From Stratiolaelaps scimitus (taxonomy: Eukaryota; Arthropoda; Arachnida; Mesostigmata; Laelapidae): 64,000 nucleotides of DNA. Location of the stretch: assembly GCA_019614645.1 (NCBI GenBank), contig JABWDB010000009.1, positions 2,952,501 through 3,016,500 on the forward strand, in the 5' to 3' direction. A program made the translations under genes and the position numbers. Under the pieces are notes generated by a model, which worked only from the letters and a program-made list of their open reading frames with translations, was not told the DNA's origin and did not search any database. Shown here piece after piece: positions 25,544-36,978 of the stretch. Every line of letters begins with the position of its first letter. Position 1 is the stretch's first letter.

Positions 25544-28500
25544 CTGGTGAGTGTTGTGGCCAATTTAGGAAAAAAGGTAGATCCGCTAGACTAGAGCAAG
25601 AAGCGGCACACACCGACAACCGCGCACCATGATGTCGGCATGTTTGAGGCGGCATGCGACATTGGCGACGTGGCTTCCTCACCCCCCTATCTCTGTCTCT
25701 CTTGGTCGCGATCGTCGCGCGAACGGTAAACGGTGCTGTCGGAGAGAGTCGACCTGCCGGCAACAGATTTGTAGCAGATCTCCCATGAGCAAAGCTCGCT
25801 TTTAAACCTCGTACGCCGCTTTATTGATGCCTGATGTGTGAATGTGTAAGTTGGCTTTTGTGTTGTTGTGGACGCTTACGATGTTTGAATATGATTTGGA
25901 TTTTATAACGGCACAGCTCCAAATTGGCTTTCATATAACTCTATACATATATTATGGAAAGCTGACGGTTCACCTGTGTGTGTGTTTCGTGTATTTCTTG
26001 ATCTTAGACGTTCTCTGTAGAAACGCTGATGATCGAAGCTTCGTCGAGCACCTGCAATACTTGATGCAGAGTGGGTTCGATTCCGGCCACGGTCGATACG
26101 CCACATTTAATCAGCCTTGAATATTTCTATCTGACCCATTAGAATAGTGTTAATAACAGCGGTATGTGCCCTACACAAGGTTTGTGTGTGTGTGTGTGTG
26201 TGCGTATGTGTGAAATATATAAATCAAAGCGTGGTCAACGGCGAAATAACAAGCATCCAGAAATACTGTAATAACACCACAATGCGAGTGTTGTTACCCG
26301 GCATAGATGGTAAGCGACGCTTGGGCGATTCTCCGGTCGAAAGTCGGGTCGGCTCCTACGAACCTACCGGGCTCAGCGTAGACCACCATCGACACCACTG
26401 CCACTTTCGTGAAGCCTTTACCCGAGTCGCGAGTCCCTTCAGAGGACTCCACCCTAAATCCCGCGCGTTCCAATTGTGCGCTGAGAGGATCGGCCGAAGT
26501 TTCATTGTACGATGCTAACGTTTATGTCAAACCTGAGATTCAGGAGGATTTCGTCGGACCTGGCATTCATTAACGATACTCAACTATTAATAATATCCAT
26601 CTTGTTAATGACCCAAACAAGTTGTTCAAAACTGAAAGCTTATTGTGGCGCTGTAGGAAAATACTATTATAACCTATTATTATTATTAGTTATTTAGCAA
26701 TAATCAGCCAAGGTTACTGAGACCATTTCCAAGTAAATAAACTATGCAATAGATCTATAATCAAGTCTATTTCTCAGTTGCTTATAATTTTAGATAGAAA
26801 ATCACATGGTAGAGACTTTATTTTTTGAGATGCGTCTCCTCAATGATTGCTCCAGATATATGACGAATTCTATCTCCATCGCTTGGTAGGCTACTTGAAT
26901 GACGACTTTTACCGACCTTGAAATAACAAGGGCCATACACAGCGGCGATAATTTTTTAGTCATGATTAAGATCATTAACGTATAGTTTTCATAATATTGT
27001 ATATATATTGTATATATATATATAATTTTTTTATAGTTTAATAAATTTTTGATAAGGTCGAGACAAATACAAACAAACCCTAACATATGTATATACGTTA
27101 TGTGCAACTGGCTGTTCTGACTTACATATTTGGCACTGTACATTTCGCGTAGCTGTAAAAATGCTTGTTACTGAATCACAATGCAAGCGACAACTCACTT
27201 GAGGTCTGATCAACCGATGTCCTCGTTGAACTCGTTTCGATGACGTTCGATCGCATTCAGCAGGTGAGTCACGGGCTGGATATCGATCGAAAAGCGCTCG
27301 TGGTATCATCACCGCTTCCTCCGGACTTTCATTCGGATTTCGTTTCCCGTCGACTTAATCCATGTCAACACGATGTAGGTCAGATCGATCAGCGTCGCTT
27401 TCTCTGTCTCTACTGACTCTTTCATTAGTCCCATCCCCCAGCTCAACCAAATCGGCGTCGAGATTGCGAGCGGTATTGGCGATGCTTCTTGCCGGATCCT
27501 TTACACTCAATTGTGTCCCCCCGTGGTCACAACACCCGGTGTACTCAGTCTTTCAGCAACAACTCATCTGAAGTGATAGGTATTTATTATAAGGCATATA
27601 CCAACGCTTGGTAGCGAACTTCGTACCCAGGGAACGTTGGGAGATATCCGCTTGCGTGCCTGGCTTGTTTATTTTCAAGATGTTCCTTCTCGCTTAGTGT
27701 GCAACGTCAAACACTTATATACTTGGAATATTTTTTTGATGACGTACATCTATTCGCAATCGTGGTTGATAGAAGATCGGAAGTAATGACGCCATCGAGG
27801 CCTGTCCCTGTCCATGGATGAGTAGGAGACTTGTGCACATTGGCATTTCGTAATTCGATAATAAAGTTGAAGTTCGACGAGACGCCTTCTTCACTCGACC
27901 TATACTTGTACTACCGAGTTTTCTAGTGAGGAAACACTGCACCCACTAAATTCGAGCCGTGTGATTACCCCTAGGATGCTCAGGGATCATGATGCGTGTG
28001 TGTGTGTGTCAATATTTACACATGCTTGTATATATGCTACACGTTAATTGGACAGCAATAACAAAAAAAAATGCAGTTCATATAAAAAATCTGGTGAAGA
28101 TCACTGCTCGTTACCAACGAAGTACTCGGTAAGTCTTATCAGCCCTCATGATGAGACCAAACTACGGACACCTTCAAACAGTAGCATTGGGGGCTACAAA
28201 AAACAGCACATTTCGGGGGAAAAACTACCGCGCTCGTCGAGCTTGTGTCAGCTACTATATTGTGAATCGTTTGTTGTCAATCAGAATTGTTACTCAACCT
28301 GTCAGCAACAGCTCATGCCGTACGCGTGCACAAGCACACATTGCGACGATCGTACAGTGGGCCTAAGCAAAGCTCTACTGAAGGCAGATAGTAGGAACAA
28401 ATTGAGGAATCGAAGAGGCAATGGTGGACTCACGACAATGATATTAACTATTAAATGTACTTGTACAAAATGTATCTATGCATATATTTCGTCGTTGTTC

Positions 28501-28748
28501 TTGACGCTCTACTTCTTCTTCTCTTACCCACGGAGCGCGGTGGCACAGCTCAACGACATCGAAAAAGTGACCTGAGGAACTTCCGGTGCCTTAATAGATA
28601 TTTGCAACATGATAATTTCTTTCACGAAGATACGAGAGCCAAAAACATAACACAGCCTTAGGCCATGGTGTCTCGATGACAGCCACCATGTCCAGTAAAT
28701 GCGATGGTTCGCGATGTCACAAATGGCCTCCTTTTCCGCCGTATTAGC

Positions 28749-28781
28749 GCGCGATATCGCGGCGGACGCGAGATATCGCGC
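28749..28781. repeat. Inverted repeat with self-palindromic arms
   Basis: GCGCGATATC (28749-28758) and GATATCGCGC (28772-28781) are exact complements. The left arm also sits in the perfect palindrome CGCGATATCGCG. Intergenic. Confidence 0.85.
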
Positions 28782-30092
28782 AGGACGTTGCAAGTTCGAT
28801 TCTGCTTACAGGACAATTTCCATAAAAAAGATCAACGAATAAGCTATCTTGCTGTTACACGGATTCGTCAACTCAGAGATTTGCTGACAAAGTTGAAACA
28901 TGTTGAGAAAGCGCCTTTTCGCAAAAGCGACCTCAGCCACTTGTGTTGACCTAGAGTCAGCCCGGAAAATTTACTAGATATGTAGTCGCCATTTAGCAAC
29001 CGACGACGGCGTCACCAACGTTCGTACGGCGAAACAGTGGGGTCGAACCGGCTGCATAAATACGCGTCAAAATAATAAATCGCGAGGTAACTTTTTTCCT
29101 AAAAAAAGAAACAACGTGTTGTATTTATTTTAATGTAGGGTACCGCTAAGGCTAACAAAAGTTGCGCCTCGGAGGACATGAACAATCACTGATTAGTTGG
29201 AATACAACAAGAAGCTTTTGGAACCACAACACCACTTGTTTGTGTTCGCCGCCATGACTCAGTAGCATATACATATATGTACATTAACTATGACAGACTA
29301 ACAAATTGCATACTGCAACAGGGATATCGATTCGATTCCTACCGAGTATACCCGAATAGAAACCGATACAACATTTGGCGTATTTCCCACGATAGATTCG
29401 CAAAAGACAGAATTTCATCATAACTGGACTTCTTTATATGCGGAGCCTAAGCGTTTCAGTACCTTGAGAGATGTTAAATAATAATCATCATAATAGTATT
29501 TGTGGGATATGTAGATAAGTTGCTGTCGCACCAAACAAAAGCTAGTTATCATAGTTACCTTGTAAATACTCGCAGACCGTATCGCACACAAAACAATGCT
29601 GGATAGAACTACTTCACATGATGCGGGTGGTTTTCCGCAAAAATTAGATACTTCTGTATGAAATATTAGGCTTGCCACCGACACGGCCCTCAGCTTTACG
29701 GTCACGTGGAATCGCTGTGCTTGTGTTCCTCATTATTTTCCTCATTAAAACGTCATTAAATAATTAACAAAAATTAATGGAAATACGCGTTCACACTACG
29801 TTTTGCTATTAGAAAGCGTTAACTCATTGAATACAGCGCAGAATATAGCAGTGATCGCAATATACCCGATCGTACTCGGAAATGATTAGATTAAACGTTC
29901 TGAGCCGTAAATGAAACCTAGTTGCCCACGTCCAGGTATTCTAACTGGGTGTTCCATGTGCAGCGTAAAATAGAACCTCTCTCTCTCTCTCTTTTTCTAT
30001 CTCAAGTTATCAAATTTGTCAACTTCGCTCGCTACGTCCGATTGCCGATTTCATTTTCGGCCATTGCTGGGTCCACTGGGCCAGTCGCCATT

Positions 30093-30096
<4 letters not shown>

Positions 30097-30133
<37 letters not shown>
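30097..30133. repeat. (TA)n microsatellite 3' of the Arp2-like gene
   Basis: About 18 uninterrupted TA units, roughly 210 bases past the Arp2-like stop. Confidence 0.95.
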
Positions 30134-30137
<4 letters not shown>

Positions 30138-30344
30138 TCATTGTGTTTTGACGCCTCTCGTTCGCGGTGTACTTTATCTTTATCCGGCTAACGTTCCAGC
30201 AGCGGTGATTCGCGGCTGCAAGACTTGCGCAGAAACGCGTAAAATATACGTGGGGCCATATGAGAAAGCCATGTATAACCATTTCAATTATGGAAGTTAC
30301 AGCAGTAACTGACTTACGAGACAATGCAGTTCCTTTGTAGACAT

Positions 30345-31700
30345 TTAAACTTCTCGAACGTTGATGCTTCGACTTGACGTGTCCATGCTTCGAGTCGACG
30401 TGTCCATGCTTCGAGTCGACGTGTCCATGCTTCGAGTCGACGTGTCCATGCTTCGAGTCGACGTGTCCAAGCAGTACGCCGAAGTCGGACAGTGCCTCAG
30501 TAGATATAACGACAATGATGAATACTTCTGTGGAAGCTCATCAAGCACCTTCAAACCCTTCTCTTGATAATCTTCTCTTGAGATCCAGAAGTTTGGGTAG
30601 TTTCTGGCTGCGTAGGCCAACATTGATCCACCAATAAATACCGCATCCATCCGATTAGGTAGGGTCCTAACCTTTATTTCAGAGCCGGTTAACCGTTTGG
30701 CGTCACCTTGCAGTATACGTTCCACGTATAGCGCTCTCATTTCCGTGTCGAGTCGGGATGGCAGACCAGGAAACATTGTTGTACCACCCGACAATATGAT
30801 ATTCCTATACAGGTTGGCCCGCATCGACGAGTCCACACACTGGATCGTTCTGAACACGAGCTCTGCAATTCCTTGCGCTTCCATGCCGATCAGACGAGGC
30901 TGGAATAGGATTTCTGGCGCTTCATAGCGTTCCGTGCCCAGCCTGATCGGTCGTCCATCTGGAAGAGTGTACGTTTCAACGAGGCACGTCGTCTCGACAG
31001 CAAGCCTATGCTCTTCCCTGACGTCGTTAGCTACGTAGCATAGCTTCTCCTTCATTTGCCGAACGGTTTCGAAGTCGACCGATTCGTTGAACACGTAACC
31101 TCTGTGCAACAGCAACTTCATCAGGTGTCTAGTGATATCTCTGCCGGCGACGTCAAACCGCCGCGTGGCGTGCGCCTGCTCACAGCCACCAAACACGGGA
31201 CAGATGTATGTGACACCATCTCCCGAGTCAACCACGACGCCAGTGTACCGTCCCTGCGCGTACAACGTGAGAACACCCTGTACGCCAATGTAGACCCGAT
31301 CGAAGCCGTAATGCTCAAACATGACTTCGATCGTCCTCTCGCGATTTCTCGGAGCGTTCAATGGTGGCTCGGTGAGCAGAATTTTGCAGTCGGTCGGATC
31401 GATGTTCATCTTCTGCGATCCGAACGTGTAGTCCCAAACATTGATCATGTCATCCCAGTTGCGAACGGTTCCTTTTTCCATTGGGTAGTTCACCTTGAGC
31501 ATCGACCGACATCGTGACGCCTCGTCTCCAACTGTCAACGTGTGCGCTTCGGCATCGTCAGATGCGCTCATCGCTCGCAGGCTTGGCCGGCCCACCAGGC
31601 TCGAGAAGGTGAACGCAGGACTCTCCGAGCCAGCATAGCCGCATTTGACGAACCCTGTCCCACTATCGCACACGATCACATGCCGGTCCTCAGCGTTCAT
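30345..31700 (-). CDS. Arp2: Actin-related protein 2-like, intronless, with repeat tail
   Basis: A single uninterrupted frame of 451 aa covers the entire Arp2 family length (about 390-394 aa) plus a tail. The nucleotide-binding signatures are intact: phosphate-1 loop [14 protein letters not shown] (residues 11-24), phosphate-2 loop VVDSGDGVT (about 162-170) and the [16 protein letters not shown] segment (about 304-319). The blocks [24 protein letters not shown] and [14 protein letters not shown] are Arp2 rather than actin or Arp3 type. Arp2 is the barbed-end subunit of the Arp2/3 complex, which nucleates branched actin in the cytoplasm. From about residue 396 the protein leaves the family and ends in five 7-residue units (MDTSTRS) encoded by a 21-bp tandem repeat. 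No intron breaks the coding region, which suggests a retrocopy, and the core looks more diverged than expected for this conserved protein. It could alternatively be the species' only Arp2 with complete intron loss. Confidence 0.92.
   Translation of the reverse strand: MNAEDRHVIVCDSGTGFVKCGYAGSESPAFTFSSLVGRPSLRAMSASDDAEAHTLTVGDEASRCRSMLKVNYPMEKGTVRNWDDMINVWDYTFGSQKMNIDPTDCKILLTEPPLNAPRNRERTIEVMFEHYGFDRVYIGVQGVLTLYAQGRYTGVVVDSGDGVTYICPVFGGCEQAHATRRFDVAGRDITRHLMKLLLHRGYVFNESVDFETVRQMKEKLCYVANDVREEHRLAVETTCLVETYTLPDGRPIRLGTERYEAPEILFQPRLIGMEAQGIAELVFRTIQCVDSSMRANLYRNIILSGGTTMFPGLPSRLDTEMRALYVERILQGDAKRLTGSEIKVRTLPNRMDAVFIGGSMLAYAARNYPNFWISREDYQEKGLKVLDELPQKYSSLSLYLLRHCPTSAYCLDTSTRSMDTSTRSMDTSTRSMDTSTRSMDTSSRSINVREV
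30365..30469. repeat. Five-unit 21-bp minisatellite inside the Arp2-like 3' end
   Basis: Five head-to-tail copies of a 21-bp unit (plus strand TGCTTCGAGTCGACGTGTCCA reads as one unit; 20-base core TGCTTCGAGTCGACGTGTCC). Four units are identical and the first (30365-30385) differs at two bases. As 21 is divisible by three, the array stays in frame and codes for the heptad MDTSTRS on the minus strand. Confidence 0.95.
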
Positions 31701-34546
31701 TTTGCGGCAGCCGGCAGGTCTGCTGCTGTCAATTTGTTCGACGATTGGTTATAGTTTCTGTTTGTATGTGCCTAAATGGGCTGGATGTCTCTTTGTCAAC
31801 CAGTCATCGAAGAGCATAGCTTCGACAACTCCTTGTGTATCGATCCAAACAGCTGGCGGGGCAAATCCCATTTGACGCTGCACCACACCTCTCTCTCTCT
31901 ACCATGGCCGTATTCCGTCCCATGTGCGTGTTACCTTTCTGACGTTACTGTGGACAATGACGAGTGAGACGGGTTGATAAGTGAGTTCACGCTGAATGAT
32001 CCGTTGAATTAAATCACATCACATCGCACAACGACAACGACAATGTGGCCACTCTCCAACCAGCTCTCGTAACAGCTAGGGATCATTGTCAGTAGTACGG
32101 GTCCTATTTCGAGCGCAAAATCAATACAATTTGACAACACACTTAGTATTCTACACAAACCAAATTTTGCCTGTCTCGAGAGCTCGAAGAGTGGTGACTT
32201 CAGTGAGCTAGGATGGCTGCCGAGTGCCGGGTGGATGCGAGATAACGTGTTGCTTTATCGATAAGGAGATCACGCTCCATGAGGTCGCGGGCGTCGAACC
32301 AATTATTCTTCTCGGGGGTGGCTCGTGGGTGTAGGTGGGGGTTATGTAAAATATACAATAATTAGAGAGGCAGCAGTTGTCCTTCAACGAACATATGCCT
32401 AAGTCGATATGTCATGGCAGATCGGATATAGGTACACATAACAGAGCACGCGGTGTATCTGGCTACGTTTTCACACAGCCATTAGTAAACGAGAGGCGGT
32501 CGAGTATTGATATATGTGTGCGCTAGCTTCAATACCTACCGGTGGCAGGTATCAGAGCTAGCTAATATATATATTCTGTGGCTCCCATGCTGAACCCATC
32601 CCCGTAATGTTGCTGCCGTTAAGCGGCTGAACATCGGGGAGGGTCAATTTGAGGAAGATGTGAACTTTTTTGTAACATTTATTGAAATATCGTTTTACCG
32701 CTCTAGAACTATGCGAAATCTTGCTCATTAGTGAAAAATGATGATCGATGCCGCCTGGCGGCGAGAGAAGGACACAAAGTCAGAATTAGCAGATGAATAA
32801 TAATGCCATAAATTATTGTGTTACGTTGTATATAAATTTCATGTAATAATCGCGACGCCCCATAAAGCGTGGCAATCAACGAACATTGTGTGATAAAATT
32901 GACTGTGCTATGCCTTTATCGATATTGTGCCACTCGGTAACTGAGTTGTCGACTGCATGAATGTGCCGGGTGGTATCGCGAATTTGAGAGAGAATAAAAC
33001 TGAAATGACACAACACACTCGTCCGTGGGACAAGAACAATCGCAGTGTCGTCCCTCTCTATATGTAGCGGTTTCATAAGCTTCTCTATCTCGTTGCAGTG
33101 CCCCTTCGTGTCGTGCACAAACGTAATATCCATACGATTACAATTATCTTCGTTCGCTCCGCCCCGTGCGCGGATCCTTTCGTTTGGACTAAATCGCGGT
33201 TTTTTTAGTCCCCTTTTTTTACAGAAGATGAAACGCAGGATCACTCCCAGTGGGCTTAAAAACTTATTTATTTATTTTGTCAGAGCACGCTCGGAGAGTT
33301 GGCCACCCGTCTCCTTTTATTTTTCTGTCAGTGGGTCGACTTTCACAGCTGAGTAGCGTCGTCTCTGTACGGCGTCGATAGGTATATATATCTGATATAT
33401 ATATATTTTTTTTAACGTTAGCCCTCCCCTCCCTAACTACGTGCAGTCACACGCGCATGCAGTGCCACCACCGCACATATTCACACCATCATGCGTAGCA
33501 TTCTACTATCACCACCTACCTATCTGCTTAGAATTTAATAGTAAACAAGAAGGCAAGATATGTCAAGGAGCTGATTATTAATATGTATAATATTCATTTT
33601 GAAGGCGATGCAAACGTGCTACGTGTGTACGTGTACCCGACCGTCTAGGAAGGCTGAACGAATTCGATCTCTAATTGAAAAACAACTCTGATTGTGGACG
33701 GGGGTTAAGCCAACACATGACTATGTGTGTAAACAATAAAGTCATCACAAACATCCGTTATTCCTTTAGATGTTCTGCTGATAGCGTGTGAATTCGATGA
33801 ATGATAATTATATGCGATCCAAAATAGCCAACGGGCGATGTGAAGCCCGCGCCGCTCCCCACCAAGCAGTATATACCATAGGAGGACGTTCACCTATATT
33901 GAGACTTTGTATAAACGCTGTATTATCGCGAAATAAATGAAGACGATCACAGCAGCATCAACAACAACAACACTAACAAAGTCAGCAACAAAATAATAAA
34001 CAGAAACACTTAGTCTTCTATAGACTAGATATGGTGACTTTGCCGCCACCCACGCGCCCATCCACTATTGCTCGATGTAGATACACCAACATCGTGGATG
34101 CTTACGCGGTATAGTTTCGTCACATGGTTACGCGGAACAGGTGTACTCGCAAGATTACGAGATAGAGTCATTGGCCGTGCAACTATTAGTATTGGCTTAA
34201 CCGAGCAGATTACCGATAGCCACGCAAGAGAGGTGACCTCTGAAGAGCGGGTTATGGGCGCACCAGTTAGTTGTTAGCGGGGTACAACTGACCTCGAAGA
34301 TTTCTCTTTCGCCTTTGGCAGCAAGCGAGTATTCACCCGATCAGTCAGAGTGGCATTGGCTGATCTAATCTAAGTCTGATCAGTGTTTGTTGCTTTATGC
34401 GTAAAAGTCAAAATATTCAATATTTATTCAAATCGGTTCTCGGACGCGGGCAGCTTCAATGCAGGGCTGAATTCGGGACGTAGCGTAAGGGGATACTTCT
34501 TCTTTTTCCTCCTCTTATTCAAGAAAATTTAAGCTGAAAACACATT
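31701..34546. other. No gene recognised
   Basis: 5' flank of the Arp2-like gene. Contains the inverted repeat at 32522. A 122-codon minus frame at 32876-33244 has no recognisable domain. Confidence 0.5.
32522..32562. repeat. Imperfect 16-bp inverted repeat
   Basis: GCTAGCTTCAATACCT (32522-32537) pairs with 32547-32562 at 13 of 16 positions; 9-base loop. It lies about 0.8 kb upstream of the Arp2-like start. Function unknown. Confidence 0.75.
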
Positions 34547-34767
34547 ATGCCTCAATATAGCACCGTCTCATTAGCTGCGCAGCTAAGGCACTTAATCTGT
34601 TTGATCAGTGTTAGCTTCGCTGTAGCACGCGATTCTTGGTCAGCTAATTTTTTTCTGCCCTGTGCCGGCGCTAGACAAGTCACTTTTGCACGGGGCTCCT
34701 GTATTTTTTTCTCTCCTTCGACAGAGCCTTCTCAACCTTCAGTTCGATGTCTGCCGACGCTAATCTG
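34547..34767 (+). other. Candidate first exon with signal peptide
   Basis: ATG at 34547 opens MPQYSTVSLAAQLRHLICLI with a hydrophobic stretch ending SFAVARDS, as expected for a secreted protein, followed by a Cys-containing segment and donor GTAGGT at 34768. It may belong with the candidate exons at 35568 and 36275; no family is recognised. Confidence 0.25.
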
Positions 34768-34879
34768 GTAGGTAACTTCTCGCGGCTACCTATGCTTCAA
34801 CCCCCGAGTCCAAGGCTGACTCACTAACAAGTAAATCCCTTAAGGGAAAAATACCTGCCTCGTCGTTTTTACGATGAAG

Positions 34880-34881
<2 letters not shown>

Positions 34882-34924
<43 letters not shown>
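34882..34924. repeat. (GA)n microsatellite
   Basis: About 21 GA units. GA tracts can bind GAGA-type factors, but nothing here shows that role. Confidence 0.95.
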
Positions 34925-34928
<4 letters not shown>

Positions 34929-35567
34929 AGAAATCCATTGCATATTGGACGAGAACCCCGCCGCCTTTGTGTTGAGGGCTTTGCGCTGTTTCTATTGTTG
35001 GTCTCCTTCGTGGTTGTCGTGTTCGCTGTTGTCGTTGTTGTTGCCTTGGGGAGCGAGTACCTTTCTTGCGTAGGCGCTATTTTGTACAAGGCCGTCCATC
35101 CTCGACGACCCATTCGAGGCTGACGAAGCAAAAATATCTACCATCGTCTACTAAGGTGCTGTATTGGGCAGGAGGTCTCGCGAGCAAGTCAAGCAGCTTG
35201 TTTGTCGAGCACTAATCCTAACCGGCGTCGGGAGACCCATCCCAGATGACACAGGACGATTGTATTGTATAAAGCGCTCCATGTTCATCCTACAGAGTGA
35301 TATCCTGTATCTGAGTCTGATGCAGAGCCAGACAGAGGTTGCCGGAGCCGATCAGGTCATACGCCAGCCGGGACACAGGAGCCACCTAGGCAAGAAGTGT
35401 CTCGTCTAGGACCCTGCCTAGTGCCACACGGCAGATGAATGGGAAAGAGAGCAGGAGAGTTCAACAGCCGAAGCTGAGGCCGGTGGCATACCGCGACAAC
35501 TCGATGACTCGTCGACTTCGAGACGTGGGTGAATCACATTCGACACTACGTTTTGCTCAGTTTGCAG

Positions 35568-36371
35568 GCGTCTCCAGATGCTGTGTTTTTTCGAAGAGCG
35601 TCGTCATCTGTGATCGGTGGAAACCCGTGTGATCTGTCGACACTTCTGAAGGTGAGCGATTGTTATGTTATGAATGACCCCCCCCCCCTTCAACGGATGC
35701 GCGTAATGGTACGATCTCATTGTGATTCTGTTTCTTGCAAGCCCATTTTTATTATTTCGGAGTGCAGCTATCAGTGATATGAGTATATGTTTCCCACTCA
35801 CGGATCGTGTCTCGGTTATTACTCTGTGATTTGTAAAGCGAAAGCGCCATAGCGGCATAGTGAGCTCCAGTTCTCCGGATGCCAACAAGCGACAAACAAT
35901 ATGTCGATGATCTACACCATCTGATCATAGACATGTTGTTTGTCCTGATCAAGTAGCAGAAACTTTTTCAATTTGCAACAATTTGCAAATTGGAATTAAC
36001 CACACACAACTGTTTATTGTCCAAATTCGTTTTAGGTTCAAATTAAAAAATGTACAATTTTTGTCAGATCTTGCTACGTCGAAATGAACCGGCGGGTGAG
36101 CTTGCACGAAAATTGTATGTTTTCGTCGAGACGGGGAACAAAGTGCTGTCACTGCGAATTGCGAATTGGCTCGCAATCGTTGAACTGGTAGTTCGAAGGG
36201 ACGTCGATGAATAAGTACTTAGTCTTATTTGCTATTGGTTATCTGTCGAACTTCTGCTGGTGCTCGTTTTCCAGCTTAACACATTGACTTTGAAGGGCAT
36301 TTTGTACCTGTCGTACAACGCGGAACAGCGGGACTCCGATCCCGAGACACTGCTAGCCAACCATTTCGGCG
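35568..36371 (+). other. Two phase-compatible candidate exons, unknown protein
   Basis: Exon 35568-35651 (acceptor TTTGCAG, donor GTGAGC, 28 codons, ASPDAVFFRRASSSVIGG then NPCDLSTLLK) and exon 36275-36371 (acceptor TCGTTTTCCAG, donor GTAAAA, LNTLTLKGILYLSYNAEQRD then SDPETLLANHFG) join in phase 0. Strong splice sites and sensible composition argue for a real gene just upstream of the HHIP-like start. Whether it is a separate gene cannot be told. Confidence 0.4.
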
Positions 36372-36978
36372 GTAAAATTGTGTAGTTAAATTTCAATTTC
36401 GAATTGACGTCTATTGGCGGAATTTCACGATTTTGCAATTTTTGCAAATGCTCAAGAATTTTGGGAAAAAAATTAACTATTTACATAGCGACGCGGTAAA
36501 AAAAATTAACTATTTACCCCTGCTTACGCGGTAGCTCGTGCGGAGCGGGCCAAGCTACGGGAGTACGCCGCTACTCCAAACAACCCACCTCTTTTCCCCT
36601 CCTGCTTTTGAAACCCTAGACGGGCACGGCCCCCCTGCACTGCGAACTTCCTTGAAGGAGTCTACCATAGGCTGATTCGCGCCACCGGGGACAAGCGCGC
36701 AGGATCTTCCCTTCTGCAACGCCTGTCCCTCGCTGTGCAGAAAATTCAAATTGTAAAATGGTGTATTTGCGTAAAAAACCATCGTACACCGGAGACAGAA
36801 ACTGCAATTATGTTTGCTTAGGGCAGAACTAGCTAAACGCACAGGCAAACGTTTTGGCAGAGGATAATGAGGAGGAAATCTCTTGAGGACTCGAGCCTCA
36901 TCCATGATTCGCATGGTTATAACGGAAATTCAGGTATTAGCGTCACACGAACAGAGCGAGACGGCGTTCGCGTACAGT

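Larger units (their letters stand above)
19373..30344. other. Long gene-poor stretch
   Basis: Apart from the weak candidate exons at 21809, 24321 and 25377 and the inverted repeats at 20636 and 28749, I see only TA, GA, TG (26179-26203) and CT tracts. No conserved domain was found on either strand. Confidence 0.5.

Noticed and set aside
26060..26100. B-box-like GGGTTCGATTCCGGCC suggesting a tRNA gene
   Set aside because: The T-stem does not pair well and no A box, anticodon arm or acceptor stem could be laid out around it.
31056..31517. 153-codon plus-strand frame
   Set aside because: Antisense shadow of the Arp2-like gene.
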